Shown piece by piece: positions 1 through 6,191 of a stretch of 37,810 bases of DNA. The first letter of the stretch is position 1. Each line of letters begins with the position of its first letter. Origin of the DNA: a virus; IMG/VR virus record IMGVR_UViG_3300020215_000047, positions 1 through 37,810 of that record. One strand, written 5' to 3'. A model generated the notes under the pieces. The model saw only the letters and a program-made list of their open reading frames with translations. It did no database searches and was not told where the DNA came from. Made by a program: the position numbers and the translations under genes.

Positions 1-127
1 CTAGTATCAAATCTTGAAAGGTAGCAAATGGAAGAATTGACGATAGTGAGAGTGGAAAAGCAGTTAGTGAAAAAGATCAAAGTAGCAGCGGCAAAGTCTG
101 AAAAAACAATGCAGGAATGGGTTAAGC
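1..127. repeat. Left copy of the 127-bp terminal redundancy
   Basis: These 127 bases are identical to the last 127 bases of the window (37684-37810). The length equals a common maximum assembler k-mer, so the simplest reading is a circular molecule whose contig ends overlap by one k-mer. A genuine short terminal repeat on a linear virion genome is the alternative. The repeat lies inside a small gene and its promoter, which supports circularity. Confidence 0.93.
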
Positions 128-165
128 AAGCGTTAACTCAAGCGTTAAAAAATAACTTGAAGTAG
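28..165 (+). CDS. Small ribbon-helix-helix (Arc/MetJ-type) DNA-binding protein
   Basis: This 45-residue protein starts at ATG 28 after GAAAGG (16-21) and stops at TAG 163. It shows one short beta strand (LTIVRVEKQL), then two amphipathic helices rich in Lys and Ala with a TMQEW turn, the layout of the ribbon-helix-helix fold that acts as a dimer on palindromic operators. It lies just downstream of the integrase gene on the circle, with the tRNA-derived site beyond it. Its promoter carries a GATAC-n4-GTATC inverted repeat over the -10 box, which suggests autoregulation. A role as lysogeny regulator or excisionase is inference. The first 100 bases of the gene are repeated at 37711-37810 because of circularity. 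Confidence 0.7.
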   Translation: MEELTIVRVEKQLVKKIKVAAAKSEKTMQEWVKQALTQALKNNLK

Positions 166-259
166 TTTCAAATTTGGAGATAATTAGGTACTAAATCATG
201 GTCAAACTCGTTGCATTACCGAAATCTGAAGAACAGTCCGAAACCTTATTTCATTCCAC

Positions 260-328
260 GGGTACGGAGTTACTTCCTAGTTCTTCAGACACGATAACGA
301 GTCGTGACCATAGCTCCGTACCCTTTTT
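260..328 (+). terminator. Large branched hairpin with T-run, possible terminator or small RNA
   Basis: GGGTACGGAGTTA (260-272) pairs with TAGCTCCGTACCC (311-323), 13 pairs including one G-T wobble, followed by CTTTTTAT. The loop contains a second hairpin, CACGA (290-294) with TCGTG (302-306). The stem plus T-run is consistent with intrinsic termination of the ribbon-helix-helix transcript. The 38-nt structured loop is larger than in ordinary terminators, so an independent RNA is possible. The stretch 166-434 otherwise holds only the tRNA-derived sequence; I see no credible gene in it. Confidence 0.55.
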
Positions 329-391
329 ATCTCCTATGGGGTTCTTTCAGTTTAAAAATTTTGGTTCTTACTCCTTAGAAGAAGCTTCCTC

Positions 392-416
392 CTAGGTTCA
401 AATCCTAGCAGGCCCA
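392..416 (+). other. tRNA 3'-end fragment, probable attP core
   Basis: CTAGG, loop TTCAAAT and CCTAG form a perfect 5-bp T arm, followed by CAGGCCC and discriminator A, the 3' half of a tRNA whose 5' end would read GGGCCUG. No such 5' half exists upstream and no CCA follows. Phage tyrosine integrases commonly use tRNA genes, and attP then carries only the tRNA 3' end. The position one small gene from the integrase fits. The homology with the host may extend left through about 365-391, where the arm-like TTCTT/AAGAA lies. Confidence 0.65.
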
Positions 417-434
417 AAATTTAAAATCTGATTG

Positions 435-478
435 AACCCCAAAATGGTTAGAAATAACCGTTCTGGGGTTTTTGTTTT
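435..478 (+). terminator. Rho-independent terminator
   Basis: AACCCCA (435-441) pairs with TGGGGTT (464-470). Inside it AATGGTTA pairs with TAACCGTT around a GAAA loop, and the stem runs into TTTTGTTTT. It separates the integration region from the endolysin operon. If the attP homology extends this far it could be the terminator of the host tRNA gene. Confidence 0.85.
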
Positions 479-526
479 CCCGCCTCAGTCGGTTCTTTCT
501 AGCCCCAAATTAAGGGGGATAGATAA

Positions 527-1078
527 ATGAAATGGAAAGAACCGATGCAAGAAGTTGTAAAGACTACGAAAATCTCGATAAAGAAACCTCAATCAGAAAC
601 GAATACGTCTACTTCCTTATGCAAGGAATTAGGCGTCACGACCTCGAAGCGACAAGCCAATATCTTCAAAATCTTGTTCGAAATAGCACCTATGCTAGTG
701 ATGATTTTTTCGATATTGAATTGTTTCTCACCCAATACGCTTCATGCCGAGATTACAACCGATCAGGCCATTCAAGCAATTATTGGCGAAGCCGCCGGAG
801 AAAGCTTCAAGGGCAAGATAGCTTTAGCGGAAGCACTCCGAAACCGGGCCTCACTTTCGGGGGTATATGGCTACCAGAGAAAGCATTTCATCCAGAAGCA
901 GATGCCGTTTGTGGGTGAGGAAGCGCGCAAAGCGTGGCAAGCCTCGAAATATACCAACCTCGTTAAAGGTGCAGACCATTGGGAATCCATCGATTTTAAA
1001 ACTCCCGATTGGGCCAAGGACATGAAAGAAACCGCGCGAATTGGAAAGCACCGGTTTTTTAAGAAGGTGCAAGCATGA
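527..1078 (+). CDS. SleB-like cell-wall hydrolase (endolysin) with N-terminal membrane segment
   Basis: The protein has 183 residues. Residues from about 80 onward match the SleB/Hydrolase_2 pattern: IIGEAAGES with a likely catalytic Glu, then ALAEALRNRA, and near the C terminus GADHWES followed by IGKHRFF. The family cleaves peptidoglycan (a transglycosylase fold). Residues about 45-70 form one hydrophobic segment ending in LHA, which could be a signal peptide with a long basic n-region or a signal-anchor-release domain, so export by Sec without a holin is possible. The start ATG 527 follows AGGGGG (513-518). It is the first gene after the terminator and overlaps the next gene by ATGA. Confidence 0.75.
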   Translation: MKWKEPMQEVVKTTKISIKKPQSETNTSTSLCKELGVTTSKRQANIFKILFEIAPMLVMIFSILNCFSPNTLHAEITTDQAIQAIIGEAAGESFKGKIALAEALRNRASLSGVYGYQRKHFIQKQMPFVGEEARKAWQASKYTNLVKGADHWESIDFKTPDWAKDMKETARIGKHRFFKKVQA

Positions 1079-1338
1079 ATCCTCAAATCGGCCAAAAGGT
1101 AAAAGCATCTTTCGTGATTGAAATTGATTCTGTCAGAAAATGCTCGATGAAAGACGGTGAAATTGAGGTTACTGGATGGATTAAAGACGAAAAGGGAACT
1201 TGTCTTAGTTTGGTTTCTCTCCCGTTTTCGGTCTGCGAAATTCAGCCTCAACCATTCCCAGTACTTCAAGATGATTGCAACCATGTAAAGCCTTGCTCGA
1301 TTTGCGAAGCCTTAGAGCGTGATCGGCGGTCAAAATGA
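1075..1338 (+). CDS. Hypothetical small protein with C-terminal Cys/His cluster
   Basis: This 87-residue product is translationally coupled to the endolysin (ATGA at 1075). The first 60 residues look like beta strands. The tail carries C-N-H and C-S-I-C, which may bind one zinc ion. I do not recognise the family. It begins the run of small coupled genes that fills the left third of the genome. Confidence 0.6.
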   Translation: MNPQIGQKVKASFVIEIDSVRKCSMKDGEIEVTGWIKDEKGTCLSLVSLPFSVCEIQPQPFPVLQDDCNHVKPCSICEALERDRRSK

Positions 1339-1610
1339 ATAACCGTCCCGACATTGGCGACCGAGTGCGCGTGATTGAAGAAGGCCGTTTATTCGGTATG
1401 GTAGGTCGTGTCGAAGGCTCAACGAATACCGGACTCTGGAACATTCGACTAGACGGCTATTACATGCCGCTGCCCATGCACCATTCCGAGTTTGAAATCA
1501 TTCAAACGGTTAAAGACAGAATTAAATCTTTAATGCCTGTAGACGGCTTGACGCCTCAACAAATTTTAGACGCCTACGACTACCACAAATGGAGAGGGCA
1601 AATCGCATGA
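1335..1610 (+). CDS. Small SH3/KOW-like protein
   Basis: The 91-residue product begins IGDRVRVIEEG and continues with alternating strands and a GMVGRVEG turn, a pattern seen in SH3-like barrels of the KOW type. The C-terminal third is helical. It overlaps both neighbours by four bases. A nucleic-acid or protein interaction role is only suggested by the fold guess. Confidence 0.55.
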   Translation: MNNRPDIGDRVRVIEEGRLFGMVGRVEGSTNTGLWNIRLDGYYMPLPMHHSEFEIIQTVKDRIKSLMPVDGLTPQQILDAYDYHKWRGQIA

Positions 1611-1744
1611 GAGGATTAATTTGTCAGAACTGCCACATTGAGGTTTCAACGGTTCGTTTTGAAGAAAAGTTAGACGGAGAAATTATCGGCTTATGTTTCG
1701 AATGTTGGAAAGGGTGTCAGCATGTTTTACGAGTGGATGAATAA
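1607..1744 (+). CDS. 45-aa zinc-ribbon protein
   Basis: The frame opens with ATGA overlapping the preceding stop. Residues 6-9 are C-Q-N-C and residues 30-33 are C-F-E-C, spaced as in a small zinc ribbon, with a further C-Q-H at 37-39. It belongs to the set of mini zinc-ribbon genes in the early region. Its function is unknown. Confidence 0.55.
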   Translation: MRGLICQNCHIEVSTVRFEEKLDGEIIGLCFECWKGCQHVLRVDE

Positions 1745-1844
1745 AGCGGACATGTTTTTTGATGAACATTCGCCGGCGATTTTCTTACTCCTAACCTTTT
1801 TTTTGATGCTTCTTCTAATAAAGGTGGTTTGCAATGAACGATGA
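1722..1844 (+). CDS. 40-aa single-TM protein
   Basis: The frame overlaps the 3' end of the zinc-ribbon gene by 23 bases and the next gene by 11. Residues about 18-37 are almost entirely Ile, Leu, Phe, Met and Val, giving one membrane helix after a short acidic N terminus (DEHSP). A holin or lysis regulator working with the endolysin 650 bases upstream is possible, but such a short peptide could do other things. Confidence 0.4.
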   Translation: MFYEWMNKADMFFDEHSPAIFLLLTFFLMLLLIKVVCNER

Positions 1845-2031
1845 CGAAAAGCTTGAGGCTATTACTAATGAGGTAATGCGGTTGCTTATAAAGCATTCTT
1901 TCAGCGACGTTTCCATGTACGCTGACCTTGCTAAAAGAATCGCTACCTTAATTGATGCAGAAATTAAATTTGCCACGAAGAACGAATTAAACAGAGAGCT
2001 TATGCAGTTTTGGGGCGCGGGGCTTAACTGA
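1834..2031 (+). CDS. Hypothetical 65-aa helical protein
   Basis: This is an acidic, probably all-helical product with no motif I recognise. ATG 1834 follows AAAGGTGG (1820-1827) at a suitable distance, and the stop overlaps the next ATG by one base (TGATG). Confidence 0.55.
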   Translation: MNDDEKLEAITNEVMRLLIKHSFSDVSMYADLAKRIATLIDAEIKFATKNELNRELMQFWGAGLN

Positions 2032-2135
2032 TGGGCCGCTGCATTTATTGTTGTGCCAAAACCGAAAAACAGATTTGTGATGAATGCGAACAGGTTTTTG
2101 GAAGTGAAAAGGAGGAATATTTTTATGACAAATGA
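2031..2135 (+). CDS. 34-aa zinc-ribbon peptide
   Basis: The peptide contains C-I-Y-C near its start and C-D-E-C sixteen residues on, a complete four-Cys metal site in a very small chain. The gene overlaps the following coiled-coil gene by 11 bases and contains that gene's Shine-Dalgarno sequence, so the two are probably coupled. Confidence 0.5.
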   Translation: MGRCIYCCAKTEKQICDECEQVFGSEKEEYFYDK

Positions 2136-2661
2136 AGTGATTTTAACACCTGAGATTGAAAATAAATTGTCGCAAGAAGAAAAAAGCCTTCTAAGGTCGG
2201 AAGGTTTTCAAATTACCCGAGAAATTGAAAATTTAAAGGTAAAGAACCGAGAGCAATACGAGAAGGCGTGTGAAATTGGAATCGCAAACTGCAACGCTCT
2301 TAAAAAACTAGAAGAGTTATACAAGGCACTTGTTAAGCCTTTAGACCTTGAAAAGAAGCGTTTAAAAACCGTTTTCGACAAAGCAAAAGAAATCTTTGAA
2401 GCTAACGACGAAAAGATCAGAAAAGCTTTAGAAGGCTATCAACACAAAGTCGAAACGGACAATATTAAGACCATCCATACCGATCTTGGTCGTGCCACGA
2501 TTCAAGAAAGAAAAGACTGGGAAATAGAAGATATCAATTTAATTCCAAAAGAATATTTCAAGTTGGATGAAGCAAGGATAGGCCAAATCATTCGCGCCGG
2601 TGGAACTGTACCCGGTGTGAAAGTGAAGACGGTGTTCAGCACCGCCTTTGTAGCTGCATAG
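2125..2661 (+). CDS. Gp157/Gam-like coiled-coil phage protein
   Basis: The 178-residue product starts at ATG 2125, set by AAGGAGG at 2109-2115; an in-frame ATG at 2053 lacks a ribosome site. Residues about 30-115 are strongly heptad-like. The C terminus has IPKEYFKLDEARI and then GGTVPGVKVK, the arrangement seen at the end of Siphovirus Gp157 and Gam-type recombination accessory proteins. Those families are associated with nuclease inhibition or phage resistance. It precedes another recombination-type gene. The assignment rests on layout and the C-terminal motif only. Confidence 0.55.
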   Translation: MTNEVILTPEIENKLSQEEKSLLRSEGFQITREIENLKVKNREQYEKACEIGIANCNALKKLEELYKALVKPLDLEKKRLKTVFDKAKEIFEANDEKIRKALEGYQHKVETDNIKTIHTDLGRATIQERKDWEIEDINLIPKEYFKLDEARIGQIIRAGGTVPGVKVKTVFSTAFVAA

Positions 2662-2666
2662 ATTTT

Positions 2667-2744
2667 ACCGAGGAGTCCACGAACACCTTTTTCGGCGGGG
2701 CGTGGTAGGGGCAAACGTCGATTAATCTAGTCCCGACCTCGGTA
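2667..2744 (+). ncRNA. Candidate three-way-junction RNA in a 5' leader
   Basis: The only sizeable gap in this part of the operon folds into three stems. P1 is TACCGAGG (2667-2674) with CCTCGGTA (2737-2744), P2 is CCACG (2677-2681) with CGTGG (2701-2705), and P3 is GGGGC (2708-2712 region) with GTCCC (2730-2734). The junction strands are 2-3 nt. The element ends 18 bases before the start of the next gene, so it could act as a riboswitch-like leader or processing site. No known riboswitch or ribozyme signature was recognised. Confidence 0.45.
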
Positions 2745-2762
2745 TTTAAAAAGGGGGAAGTG

Positions 2763-3563
2763 ATGGAAAACGCAATTCAGAAACAGGAACCAGAAACAGA
2801 AATACAGGTTATCGATCAAACAATAACGCAAATCAGAAAACCCGAAGAAATTCTTTCGGATGCAAAAGAAGCAGCAAAGGCTTTGCAGCGTGTCATTAGT
2901 GGTAAGAGAAAACCCGTCGTTTTTAACGGGGAACAATACCTTGAATTTGAGGATTGGCAAACCGTAGGACGTTTTTACGGCTTAGCTGCCAAAGTTACAA
3001 ACTCAAGGTTTATTGAATTCGGAGATGTTAAGGGGTGGGAGTCTCATGCGGTTGTGATTAATACCAATACCGGATTAGAAATTTCCGCAGCGGACGCAAT
3101 GTGTCTTTCGGATGAACCGAATTGGAGTCGCAAGCCTCTTTTTCAGTTGCGGTCAATGGCTCAAACAAGGGCGTGTGCCAAGTCTTTAAGAAACGTCTTG
3201 GCTTGGGTTGTGGTCTTGGCTGGTTACAAGCCGACCCCTGCCGAAGAAATGCAAGGCGTTTTAGAGGCTCCTAAATCGGTTTACGAAAAGATGAAATCAG
3301 AAGAAATGACCGTTGAACCCGTCCCTCAAGCCAAGCCAAAAGGAGAGACGAAACCGCAAAATATTTCGGCAGAAAAACTCGGTGAATACGTGATGCCTAC
3401 CGGAAAGTATCAAGGCATTCGCTTAAAAGACATTCTCCAAAAAGAAACGGCTACAGGAAAAAAACAGGGCCTTGAATATTTGATTTGGGTTTCTGAAAAC
3501 TTCAATAGTCCTGAAATTAAATCAACCGTTTCAAGATATTTAGAAGTAATGGAGTTAGCTTGA
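2763..3563 (+). CDS. Phage recombination-associated protein (uncharacterised family)
   Basis: The product has 266 residues. The core, about residues 50-165, has YLEFEDWQTVGRFYGL, then AADAMCLSDE and RSMAQTRACAKSLRNVL ending in PAEEM. I associate this pattern with an uncharacterised phage/plasmid family found near DNA-annealing and replication genes. The last 60 residues contain a GKYQGIRLKDIL and YLIWV pattern like the small C-terminal domain of exonuclease-X-type proteins. ATG 2763 is preferred over GTG 2760 because the AGGGGG site (2752-2757) would be too close to GTG. A role in recombination or ssDNA handling is inferred from context. Confidence 0.5.
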   Translation: MENAIQKQEPETEIQVIDQTITQIRKPEEILSDAKEAAKALQRVISGKRKPVVFNGEQYLEFEDWQTVGRFYGLAAKVTNSRFIEFGDVKGWESHAVVINTNTGLEISAADAMCLSDEPNWSRKPLFQLRSMAQTRACAKSLRNVLAWVVVLAGYKPTPAEEMQGVLEAPKSVYEKMKSEEMTVEPVPQAKPKGETKPQNISAEKLGEYVMPTGKYQGIRLKDILQKETATGKKQGLEYLIWVSENFNSPEIKSTVSRYLEVMELA

Positions 3564-3874
3564 GTCCGCAAGACAAGATTTTAGAGCTAGTCGAGTGTGC
3601 CGCTGGTGGAGAGATTGACTACCAGCGACACGCTACGGCAATCGTCGATTTTGCTAGAAGGCTCGATTTTAATGCGCCCGATGAAGTGCCTTTTTCCGAA
3701 TGGGAATTAGTCTTTATTGATTTTTTATTTAAAAAATATTGTGACGGCGAAGAGTTTCTTTCTTGGGAAGATTTTTTAGAAGAGCAGGACATATACGACG
3801 ATTGGCAAAAACACAAAGAGTCAATGGTTGCCTTTAATGAGAAATACGGCCTTAATTCTTTTAACGACGAATAG
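3560..3874 (+). CDS. Hypothetical acidic protein, TTG start
   Basis: The 104-residue product is rich in Asp, Glu, Phe and Trp. It starts on TTG, which overlaps the preceding TGA (TTGA). The middle contains FSEWELVFIDFLF, probably helical. The family is not recognised. Confidence 0.55.
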   Translation: MSPQDKILELVECAAGGEIDYQRHATAIVDFARRLDFNAPDEVPFSEWELVFIDFLFKKYCDGEEFLSWEDFLEEQDIYDDWQKHKESMVAFNEKYGLNSFNDE

Positions 3875-3926
3875 GAAAGTTTTTTTCTAAAAAACATGTC
3901 CGAGACAAACAAGGAAAGGGCGGTTA

Positions 3927-4703
3927 ATGAGTGAAGCTGGATTTGTTAAGCTTTGGCGAAAACTGGCCCTATCCTCTGTATTTCAAGACCCCGCAGCCTT
4001 TCATATTTTTATTTACTTCCTACTTAAAGCTCAATGGGACTCCGAAACTGGAAAGAAAATTTTTATCAACGGAAAAGAACACATTATGAAAGCCGGTCAG
4101 CTTACAACCGGACGGTATCAAATATCAGAAGCGACTAGCTGGCCTGGTTCTACAGTTAGAAACGCTTTGGAGCGACTGAGAAGTAAATATCAAATTTTGG
4201 ACATCGAAGCGGACAACAAAAAAAGCCTCATAACTATATTAAACTGGGATAGTTACCAAGGATCAGAAACGTCAACAGGACAGCTTGCAGGACAACGGGA
4301 GGACATCAACAGGACAACAAGTGGACACTATATAAAGAATTTAAGAATTAAAGAATTAAAGAATAATAAAAATATTATTACTACCGAAACAAAAAAAGAA
4401 TTTTTAGAAGAGCTTAAAAAAACCGGAGTTTATAACGGCTTAAACCTCGAACAAGAGGTAAATCGTGCAGAGATTTGGCTGAAAGTTAATAAGCCAACAC
4501 GCCACGTTACAAAGCGTTATTTAATCTACTGGCTTAACAAGAGCCTCGAAAAACTCCAAGAAATCAAAGCTCTACCTCAAGCGCGGAAACCCGATCAAGG
4601 CCCTACACAAAACGACGTCGAAAACTGGAAAAAAAATGCTGCGCCTCCACCCGCTGAACTAGGCCAGCTAATCAGCAAACTTGCAGAAGGGAAATCCCTA
4701 TGA
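3927..4703 (+). CDS. Phage replication organiser / initiator-like protein
   Basis: The product has 258 residues. The N-terminal 110 begin FVKLWRKL-SSVFQDP and continue through a helix-rich block to KAGQLTTGRYQIS and ITILNWDSYQG. This is the winged-helix pattern of the N-terminal domain of phage replisome organisers (DnaD-related N-terminal domain), which bind the phage origin. The segment after about residue 140 is helical and basic and may contact the helicase loader or helicase. An A/T-rich stretch inside the gene (4330-4395) could serve as an origin, since phage initiator genes often contain one. It is followed by zinc-ribbon and HNH genes. Confidence 0.65.
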   Translation: MSEAGFVKLWRKLALSSVFQDPAAFHIFIYFLLKAQWDSETGKKIFINGKEHIMKAGQLTTGRYQISEATSWPGSTVRNALERLRSKYQILDIEADNKKSLITILNWDSYQGSETSTGQLAGQREDINRTTSGHYIKNLRIKELKNNKNIITTETKKEFLEELKKTGVYNGLNLEQEVNRAEIWLKVNKPTRHVTKRYLIYWLNKSLEKLQEIKALPQARKPDQGPTQNDVENWKKNAAPPPAELGQLISKLAEGKSL

Positions 4704-4834
4704 CTCACCAATGCGCTGAATGCGGAAGAAGTAAGTTTGACCGAGAGGGCCGCTGCGAATACTGCGGAACCTTGGATTTAGACCTTAACGACGCCTACAA
4801 CGACGCAGAGCGAAAGAGGATTTTTGGCAAATGA
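4700..4834 (+). CDS. 44-aa zinc-ribbon protein
   Basis: It is coupled by ATGA to the replication organiser. Two knuckles, C-A-E-C-G and C-E-Y-C-G, stand eleven residues apart in a rubredoxin-like arrangement, followed by an acidic helical tail. It could be a metal-binding partner of the replication or nuclease proteins on either side; that is inference. Confidence 0.6.
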   Translation: MTHQCAECGRSKFDREGRCEYCGTLDLDLNDAYNDAERKRIFGK

Positions 4835-5247
4835 TTAAACGCAAAAAACGGAAGAAAAAATCTCTTTTGAAGCAGTACAAAACAACCGCAGAAAACCTCT
4901 GGAAAGAGGTGTGTAAATTACGAGACAGAAACAAATGCGTGATTTGCACCTCAACCAGTGTTTTGCAAGTCGATCACTGTTTCAGCCGCAAAACCTCAGA
5001 ACTCTTTTTTGACGTTCGCAACGGCACGACTTTATGCCGGGAGTGTCACTGTAAGAAAAGCTTTAAGACTTCTGGTTATGATCGCTTAGTCGACCGGATT
5101 GTAAAACAACGTGAAGGCGCGGAATGGTTTTTAGCAGCCGAAGAAGTCTGTTTAAAACTAGAGCCTTTCGTTTGGGATGTAGTCACTTTAGAGCAAATTA
5201 TTATTAAGTTAAAAGAGCAACGCGCAGCTTATTTAGGTGCAAATTGA
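4831..5247 (+). CDS. HNH nuclease, NinG/Rap-like
   Basis: The 138-residue product has a strongly basic N terminus (KRKKRKKK), then C-V-I-C, VDHCFSRK, an FDVRNG segment and LCRECHCKK. These give the two zinc knuckles and the first His, Asn and final His of an HNH site. Lambda NinG and related phage proteins use this arrangement to resolve branched recombination intermediates. The neighbourhood of replication and recombination genes fits. It overlaps its neighbours by ATGA and TTGA. Confidence 0.7.
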   Translation: MIKRKKRKKKSLLKQYKTTAENLWKEVCKLRDRNKCVICTSTSVLQVDHCFSRKTSELFFDVRNGTTLCRECHCKKSFKTSGYDRLVDRIVKQREGAEWFLAAEEVCLKLEPFVWDVVTLEQIIIKLKEQRAAYLGAN

Positions 5248-5396
5248 GAAAGTTTGATTATTACGTGAAAACGGTTTCTTTTTTCTACGAATTAGATTCT
5301 GTTTTAAGAGACATACAAGACGAAATCGGTAACGAAGTTTTAGGTATTGATCGATTCAATGATGTTTATTTAGTGATTTACCGGAGAAGCCGTTGA
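5244..5396 (+). CDS. 50-aa hypothetical protein, TTG start
   Basis: The frame starts at TTG 5244 inside the HNH stop codon (TTGA) and ends with another TTGA overlap. The product is short, aromatic-rich (FDYY, FFYE) and ends in RRSR. No motif is recognised. The chained TTGA overlaps on both sides support coding. Confidence 0.45.
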   Translation: MRKFDYYVKTVSFFYELDSVLRDIQDEIGNEVLGIDRFNDVYLVIYRRSR

Positions 5397-5557
5397 AATT
5401 CGACCAATCTAAAAAATCGTTAGGAAATCCCGAGATACAAAAACCAGAATCTTGTGTCTTTGGACACATTTTAAACCGTACCGGCTGGCATGTCGCGGAT
5501 AACAAATTATTTTGTAATCTTTGTCACCAAGTAGTTATTGAGTTGATCGGAAGATGA
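5393..5557 (+). CDS. 54-aa zinc-finger-like protein, TTG start
   Basis: The start TTG 5393 overlaps the preceding stop, and the stop overlaps the next ATG. The chain has Cys-21, His-25, then CNLCH at residues 41-45, which could form a C-H-C-C site. The function is unknown. Confidence 0.45.
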   Translation: MKFDQSKKSLGNPEIQKPESCVFGHILNRTGWHVADNKLFCNLCHQVVIELIGR

Positions 5558-5994
5558 TTCCCGAATCTTGCGAAATTCCTTTTGGTAATACTGCTCTAGC
5601 AAAACGAATTTTAATAGCACTTTTATTTTCCAAAAAAGGTCAGGCAGTTAGATATCGGATAGACCATGCGCCAAGCCCTCACAATCTGCGAATGAGGATT
5701 ATCGAAAATGCAAAGCGCGTCGGAATGCGAGTAGAAACAAAAACAAAGGGGGATGGATTTATTTATGTTTTTTACAAAGGAGAATTTAATAAAAGAATCT
5801 TTGAAACACTTAGCGTTGATATTGATCGTTTTAATAAGTCTGCAAGGATGCGCCGAAGTGCCAATGCAAGAAAGGCTGCTTTACTCTCAGCCCGAAGGAT
5901 CGAACGAAAGCCCCGAAGAACTCCGTTAAATAAAGATTTTGGGTCAATTATCAGAGGCAGGAAGCTTTTAAACCAGTTTAAAAAAATTGCATGA
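5554..5994 (+). CDS. Hypothetical basic protein
   Basis: The product has 146 residues. The first half is mixed alpha/beta, with PSPHNLRMRIIENAKRVG and then GFIYVFYKGEF. The second half is very rich in Arg and Lys (RMRRSANARKAALLSARRIE), suggesting nucleic-acid contact. I do not recognise the family. It is coupled by ATGA on both sides. Confidence 0.55.
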   Translation: MIPESCEIPFGNTALAKRILIALLFSKKGQAVRYRIDHAPSPHNLRMRIIENAKRVGMRVETKTKGDGFIYVFYKGEFNKRIFETLSVDIDRFNKSARMRRSANARKAALLSARRIERKPRRTPLNKDFGSIIRGRKLLNQFKKIA

Positions 5995-6191
5995 TTTATA
6001 AATTTAAAAAAATATTTACCTCTATAAAAATTAATAAGAGCGTAGCGTCTGGAATGATTAATTTAATTAATAAAAAAACATACGAAGCAAATCAATGTCT
6101 GAATCATGTGTTGAATTATGCGATGCAAGAAAGTTACAGAAGATACAGAAGAGGAAAGAACCGCTGTCTTAGATGCGGATTAAAGTTGTAA
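5991..6191 (+). CDS. 66-aa basic protein with C-terminal CxxC
   Basis: The product is a Lys- and Asn-rich chain ending C-L-R-C-G-L-K-L, half of a zinc knuckle. It is the last gene before the 360-base noncoding stretch and its stop abuts the proposed RNA element. Codon content is A/T-rich like the surrounding genes, unlike the G/C-richer element that follows. Confidence 0.45.
   Translation: MIYKFKKIFTSIKINKSVASGMINLINKKTYEANQCLNHVLNYAMQESYRRYRRGKNRCLRCGLKL

Noticed and set aside
198-395. 65-residue + strand frame beside the attP core
   Set aside because: It has no ribosome site, crosses a 13-bp terminator-like stem and ends inside the tRNA-derived sequence; the composition is Ser/Phe-rich noise.
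532-918. 128-residue frame over the endolysin gene
   Set aside because: The SleB motifs lie in the other frame; this one ends early and has no recognisable domain.
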